A stretch of 64,000 nucleotides of DNA from Streptomyces morookaense. GTDB lineage: Bacteria; Actinomycetota; Actinomycetes; Streptomycetales; Streptomycetaceae. Below, in pieces: positions 20,580-29,089 of the stretch. The notes beneath the pieces were generated by a model. That model did no database searches and was not told the origin of the DNA. It saw nothing but the letters and a program-made list of their open reading frames with translations. Each line of letters begins with the position of its first letter. The stretch's first letter is position 1. The stretch is from assembly GCF_013030945.1 (NCBI RefSeq), contig NZ_JABBXF010000008.1:186001-250000 (forward strand), given 5' to 3'. The position numbers and the translations under genes were made by a program.

Positions 20580-21805
20580 TGCCCCGGACGCACCCGGTGG
20601 CCGTCACCGGACTCGGCCTCGTCACCCCTGCCGGGATCGGCGAACAGCCCACCTGGCACGGCCTGCTGGCCTCCCGCACCACCGCCGCCCGCGACCCGGT
20701 ACTCGCCGGGCTCCCCGTGGACATCTCCTGCCAGGTGCCGGACTTCGACGCGCACCGCCTCATCGGCAGGCACCTCGCCTGGCGGCTCGACCGCGCAGGC
20801 GCGATGGCCGTCCTGGCCGCCCGGCACGCCACCGCCGACGCCGGCCTCTCCCCCGCCGAGTGGGACGCCGCCCGCGTCGGCGTGGTGATCGGCACCGGGA
20901 CCGCCAGCATGGAGCGCTACGACGCGGAGTACGCCAAGCTCGGCGCCGGTCGCCCACTGGCCGTCTCGCCCTTGGCCGTCACCCGCAGCGTGCCCAACAT
21001 GCCCGCCGCCGAGATCGCCCTCGACCTGACCGCCCGCGGCCCCAACTTCGCGGTCTCCACCGCCTGCGCCTCCGGCACCACCGCGCTCGGCGTCGCCCGC
21101 GACCTGCTGCGCGCCGGAACCTGCGACATCGTCCTGGCGGGCGGCACCGAATCGGCCCGCTGCCGGATGGCCGCGGCCTGCTTCCACCGCATGGGAGCCC
21201 TGTCCCGGCGCCTCGGCCAACCGGCCGCCGCCTCCCGGCCGTTCGACGCCGACCGCGACGGATTCGTCCTCGCCGAGGGTGCGGCGGTGCTCGTGCTGGA
21301 GCGTCCCGAGCACGCGCGGGCCCGCGGCGCCCGGCCCCGCGCCTACGTGGCGGGCTACGGCGCCAGTTGTGACGCCCACCACTTCGCGGCCCCCGACCCC
21401 GAGGGGCGCGGTGCCGCGGCGGCCCTCCGCGCCGCGCTCCGGGACGCCGGTCTGGACCCGGCCGACATCGGCCACGTCAACGCCCACGGAACCGGCACCC
21501 GCCTCAACGACCAGGCCGAATGCGAGGCGCTGCGCTCGGTGTTCACCGCCCCGCCTCCCGTCACCTCGCTCAAGGGAGCCCTCGGTCACGCCATGGGGGC
21601 CGCCGGCGCGATCGAGGCCGCCGTCACGGTGCTGGGCCTGCAGCACGGGACGGTACCGCCCACCGCCAACCTCGACCGGCAGGACCCGGACATCGATCTG
21701 GACATCGTGACGAAGGTCCCGCGCACCGTCGCCCCGACGGCAGCGGTCAGCACCTCCTTCGCCTTCGGCGGCCAGAACGCCGCCCTGGTCCTCCAGGCTG
21801 CCTGA
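20579..21805 (+). CDS. Beta-ketoacyl-ACP synthase II-like ketosynthase (FabF family)
   Basis: A 408-residue thiolase-fold ketosynthase with a complete triad: cysteine in VSTACASGTTA, histidine in VNAHGTGTRLND, histidine in LGHAMGAAGA. The C-terminal SFAFGGQNAALVL block is normal. It is coupled to the preceding ACP. Unlike type II PKS sets there is no chain-length-factor partner, so it resembles a stand-alone FabF homologue recruited to a specialised acyl pathway. A palindrome TGACG-AGC-CGTCA spans its stop codon. Confidence 0.9.
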   Translation: MPRTHPVAVTGLGLVTPAGIGEQPTWHGLLASRTTAARDPVLAGLPVDISCQVPDFDAHRLIGRHLAWRLDRAGAMAVLAARHATADAGLSPAEWDAARVGVVIGTGTASMERYDAEYAKLGAGRPLAVSPLAVTRSVPNMPAAEIALDLTARGPNFAVSTACASGTTALGVARDLLRAGTCDIVLAGGTESARCRMAAACFHRMGALSRRLGQPAAASRPFDADRDGFVLAEGAAVLVLERPEHARARGARPRAYVAGYGASCDAHHFAAPDPEGRGAAAALRAALRDAGLDPADIGHVNAHGTGTRLNDQAECEALRSVFTAPPPVTSLKGALGHAMGAAGAIEAAVTVLGLQHGTVPPTANLDRQDPDIDLDIVTKVPRTVAPTAAVSTSFAFGGQNAALVLQAA

Positions 21806-21831
21806 CGAGCCGTCAAGAAAGCAGGGACATC

Positions 21832-22749
21832 GTGGACGACGGACAAGAGCAGTGCTTCACCGTCAAGGGATTCCGGTTCCGGTGCACCATGTGGAAGCAG
21901 CGGGACACCTCGCTGGCGCCCTGCGTCGTCCTGCCCGGTCTGTACCAGACGGCGGCCCAGGTGAACGGGCTGGTGGTGAAGCATCTGCTGTCCCATATGA
22001 CATGCATCGTCATTGAACCCCCGGGGCTGATGGGCACGGACAGCCTCCCCATGGAGCACGGGCCGGAGTTCCTCGCGGACGCTGTCCGTCAGGTGATCGG
22101 CGGCTACGGCCTCGGCCCGGTCAGCCTCGTGAGCATCTCCGCGGGAACGCCCATCGGCTACTTGACCGCCCTGCGTTTCCCCGAGTGTGTGCTCCGGTCC
22201 GTCTTCATCGGATTCGTGGGCCGTCCCGCACCGCGGACGGACAACGAGACGGCGATCTCGCTGCTCGACGCCGGCCGCCTCGCCGACTGGGCCGACATGG
22301 TGCTGGGGCGCCTGATCTGCCAGGACCCGGACCGTCGTGTGCGGGGGCGGGCCGTGATCACGAGTCTGATCCGGCGGCGCATCATGAACGGCGACCGCTC
22401 CGACATCGAGCAGATGATCCACATCCTGCGCCGGAACATCCGGCACCGCGACTGGTTCCCGGGCGTGGGCCTCCGGCAGCCCGCCCTGTTCTTCACCGGC
22501 GAGCACGACACCGCCACACCACCCGCGTCCGCCCTGCAGGCCGCCGCACTGTGCGCGGACGCGCGGGTCACCAGCGTCAGGGAGTCCGACCATATGGTTC
22601 TGCTCCAGCGGCCGGCCGAGGTGGCGGAGCTTGTCGTCCGTCACTGCTCCGGTGGGAGCCTGGAGAACCTGCCGTACTGCCACCCCGTGGAGTACTTCGG
22701 CTCGGCCACCCCGGAAGCCACCAGTTCCAGCGCCCCAGCACCTGCATGA
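21832..22749 (+). CDS. Alpha/beta hydrolase (possible thioesterase or acyl hydrolase)
   Basis: A 305-residue protein from GTG 21832 (AGGGA 4 bases upstream). The nucleophile elbow is LVSISAGTPIG, with Ser in place of the first Gly of the usual G-x-S-x-G. The acid is likely D in TGEHDTATPP and the histidine in ESDHMVLLQRP. The catalytic domain ends about residue 275, and the last 30 residues are a low-complexity tail. That tail overlaps the 3' end of the convergent MMPL gene by 173 bp. Its position after ACP and ketosynthase genes suggests release or editing of an acyl chain (inference). Confidence 0.75.
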   Translation: MDDGQEQCFTVKGFRFRCTMWKQRDTSLAPCVVLPGLYQTAAQVNGLVVKHLLSHMTCIVIEPPGLMGTDSLPMEHGPEFLADAVRQVIGGYGLGPVSLVSISAGTPIGYLTALRFPECVLRSVFIGFVGRPAPRTDNETAISLLDAGRLADWADMVLGRLICQDPDRRVRGRAVITSLIRRRIMNGDRSDIEQMIHILRRNIRHRDWFPGVGLRQPALFFTGEHDTATPPASALQAAALCADARVTSVRESDHMVLLQRPAEVAELVVRHCSGGSLENLPYCHPVEYFGSATPEATSSSAPAPA

Positions 22750-24859
22750 GCGCGGGCATGAGGACGAGCCGCACGAGCGTGGCGTCCAGGGCGACGGCGA
22801 CGGCCACGGCGAAGCCGAACTGCCGTACCTGCGCGCTGCCGACGACGAGGAACGAGGCGAAGGCGGCCACCATGATGGCCGCGGCCAGGGAGATCGGCAC
22901 CGCGGTGCGGGCCAGGCCCTCGGCCACGGCGCGGGTGTTGTCGCCGGTCGCCAGGAACTGCTCGCGCATCCGGCGTACCAGGAACATCTCGTAGTCCAGC
23001 GACAGCCCGAACAGCATGACGACGGTGATCAGCGGCACGAAGTGGTTGATCACCGGGCGCCCGCCCGTGCCCAGCCAGGGCGCGCAGACGGCCAGGATGC
23101 CGAACGTGGCCGCGGCCACTGCCACGTTGACGACGACGGCCTTGAGCGGGAGCAGCAGGCTGCGGAAGGCGACCAGGAGAAAGAGGAAGGCACCGGCCAG
23201 GAGGCAGCCGGCGACGGTCGTGACGCTGCCGTCCACATCCGCCCGCTGGTCGGCCAGTGCGCCGGGCACGCCGCCCACCGACGCCGTCCGGCCGGGCGGC
23301 AGTACGGCGGGCAGGATGCGGTGGCGGATCCGGTGGAGGAGTTCGGCAGTGGGGGCCGAGTCGAGTGGCGTGCGCGGCAGGACCATCACCAGTGTCGTGC
23401 CCCGCTGGTTGTCGACGGTCGCGCTCGCCGCGACACCGGGATCGGTCTCCAGGGCGGCCATCAGCCGGCCCAGCCCGGCAGGCGGCTCGGTGCCGGGGTG
23501 CGGCAGCACGACCATCAGGGTGGCGGCGGCCCCGTCCAGGCCGTCCCGCTCCAGGACGTGCAAGGCGGTGCCGCTCGGCGTGCCCGTCAGCGAGGCGCGG
23601 TCGAAGTCGAAACCGGTGTGCAGGCCGCCGGCCGGAAGGGCGGCCAGGACGAGGAGGGCGACGGCGGCGCAGATGGCCCGCCAGGGGTGCCGCATCAGGC
23701 GCAACGCCCATTGCTGCCAGCCGAGTTGGCCGGATCGCGGGCGGGCCGGTGCGGTGGCGCGCACGTACTGCGGCCACTGTGCGAGGCAGGCCGGCAGCAG
23801 CGTCACCGCCGCGAGCAGAGCCGTTGCCGTGACCGTGATGGCGCCCAGAGCGCACGTCCGGACGATCGGCATGCCCACGGCCAACAGGCTTGCCGCGCCG
23901 GTCATGAGCGTGAGGGCGGAGTAGCCGACGGTCTTGCCCGCGGTGACGACGCCGGCCACGGCGGCCCCGGGACCGTCCGCGCCCGCGGCGAGCCGTTCGC
24001 GGCAGCGCATGAGCAGCAGCAGGGCGTAGTCCAGGCCGGCACCGAGGCCGAGGGCGGAGGTGGTCGCCATGGTGAGGAGGTCGACGTGGCCGCCGCGGGC
24101 CGCCCCGTCCACCAGCGCCAGGGCCACCGCGACCGCGGAACCGGCCACCACCAGGGGCAGCACGGCCGGCAACGGGCGGCGCAGCACGGCGAACAGCGCA
24201 AGGAACGCCGCCAGCAGGGCGAGGGCATCGGCGAGCCGGACGGTCGGCATGACGGCTGTCTGCATGTCCTGTACGGCCGAGGTGGTGCCCAGCAGGTCGG
24301 CGCGGATCCGGCCGCCGGAGGCCCGTCCCGCGGCGCGCTCCGCCGTCAACTGCCAGTCATGTACGTGTGATTGGCGCTCCTGGACGGTGCCGGTGGCGCC
24401 GACCAGCCGGTACGCGCTGTGCACGGCGGTGTTCCCCGGTACGGGCAGGTCCACCACCCCGGACACGCCGGGCCGGGCGGCGAGCGCCGCCGAGACCTCG
24501 TCGACCGTCTTCCGGTAGAGGGGGCCGTCCACGGCCGGCGCGGCGGGGCCGGACGAGTGGAACACGAGGACCGTCTGTTCCGACCCCAGCTCGGGAAAAG
24601 CGCGCTGCAGGGCCCGGGCCGCCCGCGCGGATTCCGTCCCGGGGAGAAAGAAAGGCGGCGCCGACAGCGTTCCGGAAAATCCGGGAAGGGCGAGGGCGGA
24701 GAGCAGCAGCACCGCGGCCCATGCCCCCATGACCCATCGCCGCCGGCGCACCACCAAGGTCGCGAAGGCACGGACCAGGGCATCCGCCCTGCGTTCCCGG
24801 TGATCCGAAGTCCCCTGCCCGCCTTGCTCGTTGACCGGAGGAGCGGACACCGGGATCAC
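22577..24859 (-). CDS. MMPL-family RND transporter
   Basis: A 760-residue membrane protein with two homologous halves. Each begins with a transmembrane helix and an external domain and ends in a five-helix bundle, with the typical GLGAGLDYALLLLMR and FGLSLDYEMFLVRRMRE motifs. MMPL proteins export lipids or hydrophobic metabolites. The normal domain ends around LGRWNWWLPGW; about 40 extra proline-, serine- and arginine-rich residues follow, encoded antisense to the hydrolase gene. The start is probably GTG 24859 (AAAGG about 9 bases upstream). It may export the product of the ACP/ketosynthase set. Confidence 0.9.
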   Translation of the reverse strand: MIPVSAPPVNEQGGQGTSDHRERRADALVRAFATLVVRRRRWVMGAWAAVLLLSALALPGFSGTLSAPPFFLPGTESARAARALQRAFPELGSEQTVLVFHSSGPAAPAVDGPLYRKTVDEVSAALAARPGVSGVVDLPVPGNTAVHSAYRLVGATGTVQERQSHVHDWQLTAERAAGRASGGRIRADLLGTTSAVQDMQTAVMPTVRLADALALLAAFLALFAVLRRPLPAVLPLVVAGSAVAVALALVDGAARGGHVDLLTMATTSALGLGAGLDYALLLLMRCRERLAAGADGPGAAVAGVVTAGKTVGYSALTLMTGAASLLAVGMPIVRTCALGAITVTATALLAAVTLLPACLAQWPQYVRATAPARPRSGQLGWQQWALRLMRHPWRAICAAVALLVLAALPAGGLHTGFDFDRASLTGTPSGTALHVLERDGLDGAAATLMVVLPHPGTEPPAGLGRLMAALETDPGVAASATVDNQRGTTLVMVLPRTPLDSAPTAELLHRIRHRILPAVLPPGRTASVGGVPGALADQRADVDGSVTTVAGCLLAGAFLFLLVAFRSLLLPLKAVVVNVAVAAATFGILAVCAPWLGTGGRPVINHFVPLITVVMLFGLSLDYEMFLVRRMREQFLATGDNTRAVAEGLARTAVPISLAAAIMVAAFASFLVVGSAQVRQFGFAVAVAVALDATLVRLVLMPALMQVLGRWNWWLPGWPSRSTPRGGSTAGSPGSHRSSDGRQAPPPRPAAGAEPYGRTP

Positions 24860-24885
24860 AGAGAAACGCCTTTCCCGAGATTTAC

Positions 24886-24898
24886 TGACGGCACGTCA
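24886..24898. promoter_or_regulatory. Palindrome TGACG-GCA-CGTCA between divergent MMPL and secreted-protein genes
   Basis: A perfect 5-bp inverted repeat with a 3-bp spacer, centred in the short divergent gap. Its position suits an operator for both promoters. Similar palindromes occur at 9843, 21803 and 33429, mostly at gene 3' ends, so a regulatory role is not certain. Confidence 0.4.
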
Positions 24899-24954
24899 TA
24901 CTATGCGGGACCGGAAATTCGAATTCCACCCGTAACGCACCCGCCGGAGAAAAA

Positions 24955-25551
24955 ATGACAATCCCTCTGCGAAGAACCCGGTACCGCCGCCGCATTCTCG
25001 CCGCCGGGACGGCGGCGATGACGCTGACCGCCCTGGGCAGCGCCTCGGCCGCGGTCCCGCGCAACTCCGCGATGATCTCCCTGACGTGCGACGGGCACAC
25101 GGCACCCCGCAGCCCCGTCGCCATCTCGCCCCCGCTCGGCATCCGGTCCCGGCACACCACGGTGCGCGGCACCCTGCTGCTCGACCACTGCTTCTCCCCC
25201 GACGGCAGCGCGGACCGGCTGCGCTCGGCCGCGGTCGACCTCGGACTCTCCGGCACGGCCTCCTGCTCCGGCGCGCACGACGTGACCGGGTCCGGCTACG
25301 TCACCTGGTACGCCACCCCCGACCGCACGGGCAGACCGGTCGGCAGGTCGACGCTCGGTGTCAGGCGGCCGCACGCGGACACCTGGTCCGCCGCGACTCC
25401 GCTGCCCGCGATCGCCGTCCGCACCGGGACCCTCGCCGGGCACACGGTCACCGTCGGCGCGGTCGGCACCCCCGCCGCCCTGCACTGCTCGACCCGGGGA
25501 CTGCGGTCCCTCTCCGGCGCGTTCTGGGTGACCGTGCACCCTGGCAGCTGA
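24955..25551 (+). CDS. Secreted protein of unknown function
   Basis: A 198-residue protein with a Sec-type signal peptide: basic LRRTRYRRR, hydrophobic ILAAGTAAMTLTALGS, and a probable cleavage after ASA near residue 32. The mature part is small, lacks membrane segments and has four cysteines that could form disulfides (SLTCDGH, LDHCFS, TASCSG, LHCSTRG). The spacing resembles small beta-rich secreted actinobacterial proteins, but no family was recognised. It is divergent from the MMPL gene and shares its control region. Confidence 0.75.
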   Translation: MTIPLRRTRYRRRILAAGTAAMTLTALGSASAAVPRNSAMISLTCDGHTAPRSPVAISPPLGIRSRHTTVRGTLLLDHCFSPDGSADRLRSAAVDLGLSGTASCSGAHDVTGSGYVTWYATPDRTGRPVGRSTLGVRRPHADTWSAATPLPAIAVRTGTLAGHTVTVGAVGTPAALHCSTRGLRSLSGAFWVTVHPGS

Positions 25552-25577
25552 CGCGCCCCCTGCGCCAAGGTGTGCGG

Positions 25578-27254
25578 ATGGCAGACGAGTTGAACACCCC
25601 TCGCCGCATAGCCGACGCCCACGTCGCGCAGGTCGCGGCCCTCGACCCGCTGGTCTCGGCGCGGCTGGGCCTGCACCCGGAGGACGACCGCCAGCCGGAT
25701 CTGTCGCCGGACGGCTTCGACGCCCTCGCCGACGCGGCCCGCCGTACGCTGACCGCGCTGGATGCCGCGTCCCCCGCCCCGGAACCCGTCGAGCAGACCT
25801 GCGCCCGGCTGCTGCGCGAACGTCTCACCGCCGAACTCGCCGTGCACGACGCCGGGGACAACTTCCGGCAGCTCCGCAACGTCAACTCGCCCCTGCACAA
25901 GGTGCGGAGGATATTCCACCTGCGTCCCACCGCCGCCGAGGACGACTGGGCGATGACGGCCCGGCGGCTGCGCAACGTGCCCCGCGCGCTGGCCGGCTAC
26001 CGCGCGACGCTGGGCGAGGGCATCTCCCGCGGCCTGCTGTCGGCACCCCGCCAAGCCGAGGCCTGCAGAGCCCAGTTGGGGGCGTGGACCGGCCAGGACA
26101 CCGGGACCGCGGGCTGGTTCGCGGAGTTCGCCGCGAACGGGCCGGAGCGGCTCCGGCCCGAGCTGGACGCCGCCGCGCGCCGCGCCACCGCGGCCGTCGC
26201 CGCGTTCCGCGACTGGCTCCAGGACGTCTACCTGCCCGCGGCGGACGGCACTCCGGACGCCGTCGGCCGCGAACGCTACCTGCGCTCCGCCCGCTGGGCG
26301 ACCGGAGCGGACCTCGACCCGGCCGAGGCCTACGCGTGGGCCTGGGAGGAGTTCCACCGCACGGCCGCCGAGATGCGCCGCGAGGCGGGCCGGGTGCTTC
26401 CGGGTGCGGACGTGCTGACGACCATGACACATCTCAACGAGCACGGTCACGCGGTGGAGGGCGAGGAGGCGGTCCGCGACTGGCTGCAGCAGATCATGGA
26501 CGAGGCCGTCGCGGCCCTCGACGGCACCCACTTCGACCTCTCCGGCCCGCTCCGCCGGGTCGAGTCCCGGATCGCGCCCCCGGGCACGTCCCCGGCCCCG
26601 TACTACGTCGGCCCCAGCCTCGACTTCAGCCGGCCGGGGCGTACGTACCTGCCGACCCTGGGCCGGACGGTCTTCCCGACCTGGCAGCTCGTCAGCACCT
26701 GGTACCACGAGGGCGTCCCCGGCCACCACCTCCAGCTCGCCCGGCGGGCCGGACTCGCCGGGCGGCTCAGCCGGTACCAGGTCACCATCGGCTCGGTCGG
26801 CGCCGACACCGAGGGCTGGGCGCTGTACGCCGAGCGCCTCATGGACGAGCTCGGCTTCCTCACCGACCCCGCGCGGCGGCTCGGCTACCTGGACAAACAG
26901 ATGCTCCGTATCATCCGGGTGATCGTCGACATCGGCATGCACCTGGAACTGACCGTCCCGGCCGGGGCCGGCTTCCATCCCGGCGAACGCTGGACCCCCG
27001 GGCTGGCCACCGCGTTCATGGCCGCCCACCACGGCAGCCCGGCCGCCCGGCGGACGGGCGAGATCGACCGCTACCTCGGCTGGCCCGGCCAGGCCATCGG
27101 CTACAAACTCGGCGAACGCGCCTGGCTGCAGGGCCGCGAAGCGGCTCGCCGCCGCCACGGCGCCGACTTCGATCTCAAGGTGTGGCACACGGCCGCGCTG
27201 TCCCAGGGGGCGCTGGGGCTCGACGACCTCGCGGAGAGCCTGGCGGCGCTGTAG
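25578..27254 (+). CDS. DUF885-family metallopeptidase-like protein
   Basis: A 558-residue protein from ATG 25578 (AAGG about 8 bases upstream). It has the DUF885 signature STWYHEGVPGHHLQLA, an HExxxGHH zinc-site motif, and the downstream EGWALYAERLMDELG glutamate motif. The family is related in fold to M32-type carboxypeptidases and its members are generally found as dipeptidase or carboxypeptidase-like enzymes. No signal peptide is seen, so it is probably cytoplasmic. The substrate is unknown. A GC hairpin 40 bp downstream probably terminates it. Confidence 0.88.
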   Translation: MADELNTPRRIADAHVAQVAALDPLVSARLGLHPEDDRQPDLSPDGFDALADAARRTLTALDAASPAPEPVEQTCARLLRERLTAELAVHDAGDNFRQLRNVNSPLHKVRRIFHLRPTAAEDDWAMTARRLRNVPRALAGYRATLGEGISRGLLSAPRQAEACRAQLGAWTGQDTGTAGWFAEFAANGPERLRPELDAAARRATAAVAAFRDWLQDVYLPAADGTPDAVGRERYLRSARWATGADLDPAEAYAWAWEEFHRTAAEMRREAGRVLPGADVLTTMTHLNEHGHAVEGEEAVRDWLQQIMDEAVAALDGTHFDLSGPLRRVESRIAPPGTSPAPYYVGPSLDFSRPGRTYLPTLGRTVFPTWQLVSTWYHEGVPGHHLQLARRAGLAGRLSRYQVTIGSVGADTEGWALYAERLMDELGFLTDPARRLGYLDKQMLRIIRVIVDIGMHLELTVPAGAGFHPGERWTPGLATAFMAAHHGSPAARRTGEIDRYLGWPGQAIGYKLGERAWLQGREAARRRHGADFDLKVWHTAALSQGALGLDDLAESLAAL

Positions 27255-27295
27255 GCGTGCGCCCACGCGGTGGAGCCGCACATCGACACAGCCCC

Positions 27296-27312
27296 GCGCC
27301 CCTTCGGGGCGC
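27296..27312 (+). terminator. GC hairpin, probable terminator after the DUF885 gene
   Basis: GCGCCCC-TTC-GGGGCGC, a 7-bp perfect stem with a UUCG-type loop, 42 bp after the stop. There is no T tract, as is common in Streptomyces. The hairpin resembles the core of the repeat family at 3752 and 4838. Confidence 0.55.
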
Positions 27313-27372
27313 AGCCCCTCGGCGGGCAGCCGCGCGCCCCCGGGTCCATCCTGGAGGGGAGGGGAGCCGCCC

Positions 27373-29085
27373 ATGAATCCCGGACGGACCAGGTGGGATC
27401 CACAGCACGGACGGTGGGAGACGACGGCCCGGGGCCGCGCCGTGCTGGCCGATCCCCGGCTGAACAAGGGCACCGCCTTCCCGCACGACGAGCGTCACGC
27501 GCTCGGTCTCGTCGGTCTGCTGCCGCCCCACGCGCTCACGCTGGAGCAGCAGGCCGCCCGCGCCTACACGCAGTACGGCGTGCAGCCCAGCGATCTGGCC
27601 AAGCACGTCTATCTGACCGCCCTGCACGACCGCAACGAGGTGCTGTTCCACCGGCTCATCGCCGATCACCTCGACGAGATGCTGCCCATCGTCTACACCC
27701 CGACCGTCGGCACCGCCATCGAGCGGTACAGCTACGAATACCGCCGCCCGCGCGGGGTCTACCTGTCCGTGGACGCCCCCGAGGAGATCGAACGCTCCCT
27801 GCTCGCCACGGAGTTGGGGGCGGACGACGTCGACCTGATCGTGGCCACCGACGGCGAGGCGATCCTCGGCATCGGCGACTGGGGCGTGGGCGGCATCAAC
27901 ATCTCGGTGGGCAAGCTGGCCCTCTACACCGCCGCGGCCGGCATCGATCCGGCCCGCACCATCCCGGTCATGCTGGACGTGGGGACCAACAGGTCCCGCC
28001 TGCAGGAGGACCCGCTCTATCTGGGCAACCGGCATCCGCGGGCGGAGCGCGCCGCCTACGACACCTTCCTCGACGCCTACGTGGAGACGGCGACCCGGCT
28101 GTTCCCCCACGTCGTCCTGCACTGGGAGGACTTCGCGGCGGACAACGCCCGGCGCGTGCTGGCCCGCTTCCGCGACCGGGTGCCCACCTTCAACGACGAC
28201 ATCCAGGGCACCGGCGCGGTGAACCTGGCGGCGGTGCTGTCAGGGGTACGGGCGAGCGGCACGCCGCTGCCCGGGCACCGGATCGTCGTCTTCGGTGCCG
28301 GCACGGCCGGCATCGGCGTCGCCGACCAGTTGCGCCGGGCGCTGGCCGACGAGGGCCTGACGCCGGAGGACGCCGCCCGGCGGATCTGGTGCGTCGACCG
28401 GTACGGCCTGCTCACCGACGAGATGACCGGCCTGCGCGACTTCCAGGCCCCGTACGCCCGTCCCGCGGGCGAGGCGGCCGGCTGGGCACGGGACGCGGCC
28501 CTCGGCGGGATCCCGCTGGCGGAGGTGGTGCACCGGGTTGCGCCGACCGTCCTCATCGGCACGTCCGGGCGGGGCGGCGCCTTCACCGAGGCGATCGTCC
28601 GGGAGATGGCGGCGTCCGTGCAGCGGCCCATCATCCTGCCGATGTCCAACCCGACGCCCCTGGCCGAGGCGGTGCCCGCCGACCTGCTGGCGTGGACCGG
28701 CGGCCGGGCCCTGGTGGCCACCGGCAGCCCGTTCCCGCCGGTGCCGTACGACGGGGTCGTGCACCGGATCGGGCAGGCCAACAACGCGTTCGTCTTCCCC
28801 GGGCTCGGCCTCGGCAGCATCGTGTGCCGGGCCGCCCGGATCACCGACGGCATGCTCACCGCCGCGGCCCACGCGGTCGCCGCACAGGTGGACCCGGCCG
28901 AACCCGGCACGCCGATCCTGCCGCCCGCACGGCAGCTGCGCCCGGTCTCCGCCGCGGTGGCGGTGGCGGTCGCCCGGGCCGCGGCGCGCGACGGGGTCGC
29001 GCGGGCGGTCGTGGACGACACGATCGACAGCCGGGTGCGGGCGGCGATGTGGTGCGCGGACTACCGCCCGGTGCAGGCGGTTTGA
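27373..29085 (+). CDS. NAD-dependent malic enzyme (SfcA/MaeA type)
   Basis: A 570-residue protein of the long malic-enzyme family. The N-terminal domain has NKGTAFPHDERHALGLVGLLP and MLPIVYTPTVGTAIE (catalytic Tyr region). The metal-site segment is VPTFNDDIQGTGAVN, and the Rossmann motif is IVVFGAGTAGIGVAD. It decarboxylates malate to pyruvate. GGAGGGGAGGGGAG lies about 8 bases before the ATG, a very strong ribosome binding site. It stands alone, convergent with the CoA-transferase gene 4 bp away. Confidence 0.93.
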   Translation: MNPGRTRWDPQHGRWETTARGRAVLADPRLNKGTAFPHDERHALGLVGLLPPHALTLEQQAARAYTQYGVQPSDLAKHVYLTALHDRNEVLFHRLIADHLDEMLPIVYTPTVGTAIERYSYEYRRPRGVYLSVDAPEEIERSLLATELGADDVDLIVATDGEAILGIGDWGVGGINISVGKLALYTAAAGIDPARTIPVMLDVGTNRSRLQEDPLYLGNRHPRAERAAYDTFLDAYVETATRLFPHVVLHWEDFAADNARRVLARFRDRVPTFNDDIQGTGAVNLAAVLSGVRASGTPLPGHRIVVFGAGTAGIGVADQLRRALADEGLTPEDAARRIWCVDRYGLLTDEMTGLRDFQAPYARPAGEAAGWARDAALGGIPLAEVVHRVAPTVLIGTSGRGGAFTEAIVREMAASVQRPIILPMSNPTPLAEAVPADLLAWTGGRALVATGSPFPPVPYDGVVHRIGQANNAFVFPGLGLGSIVCRAARITDGMLTAAAHAVAAQVDPAEPGTPILPPARQLRPVSAAVAVAVARAAARDGVARAVVDDTIDSRVRAAMWCADYRPVQAV

Positions 29086-29089
29086 GCCG

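Noticed and set aside
25086..25577. N-terminal extension of the DUF885 protein
   Set aside because: It is an out-of-frame reading of the secreted-protein gene; the DUF885 homology begins after the ATG at 25578.
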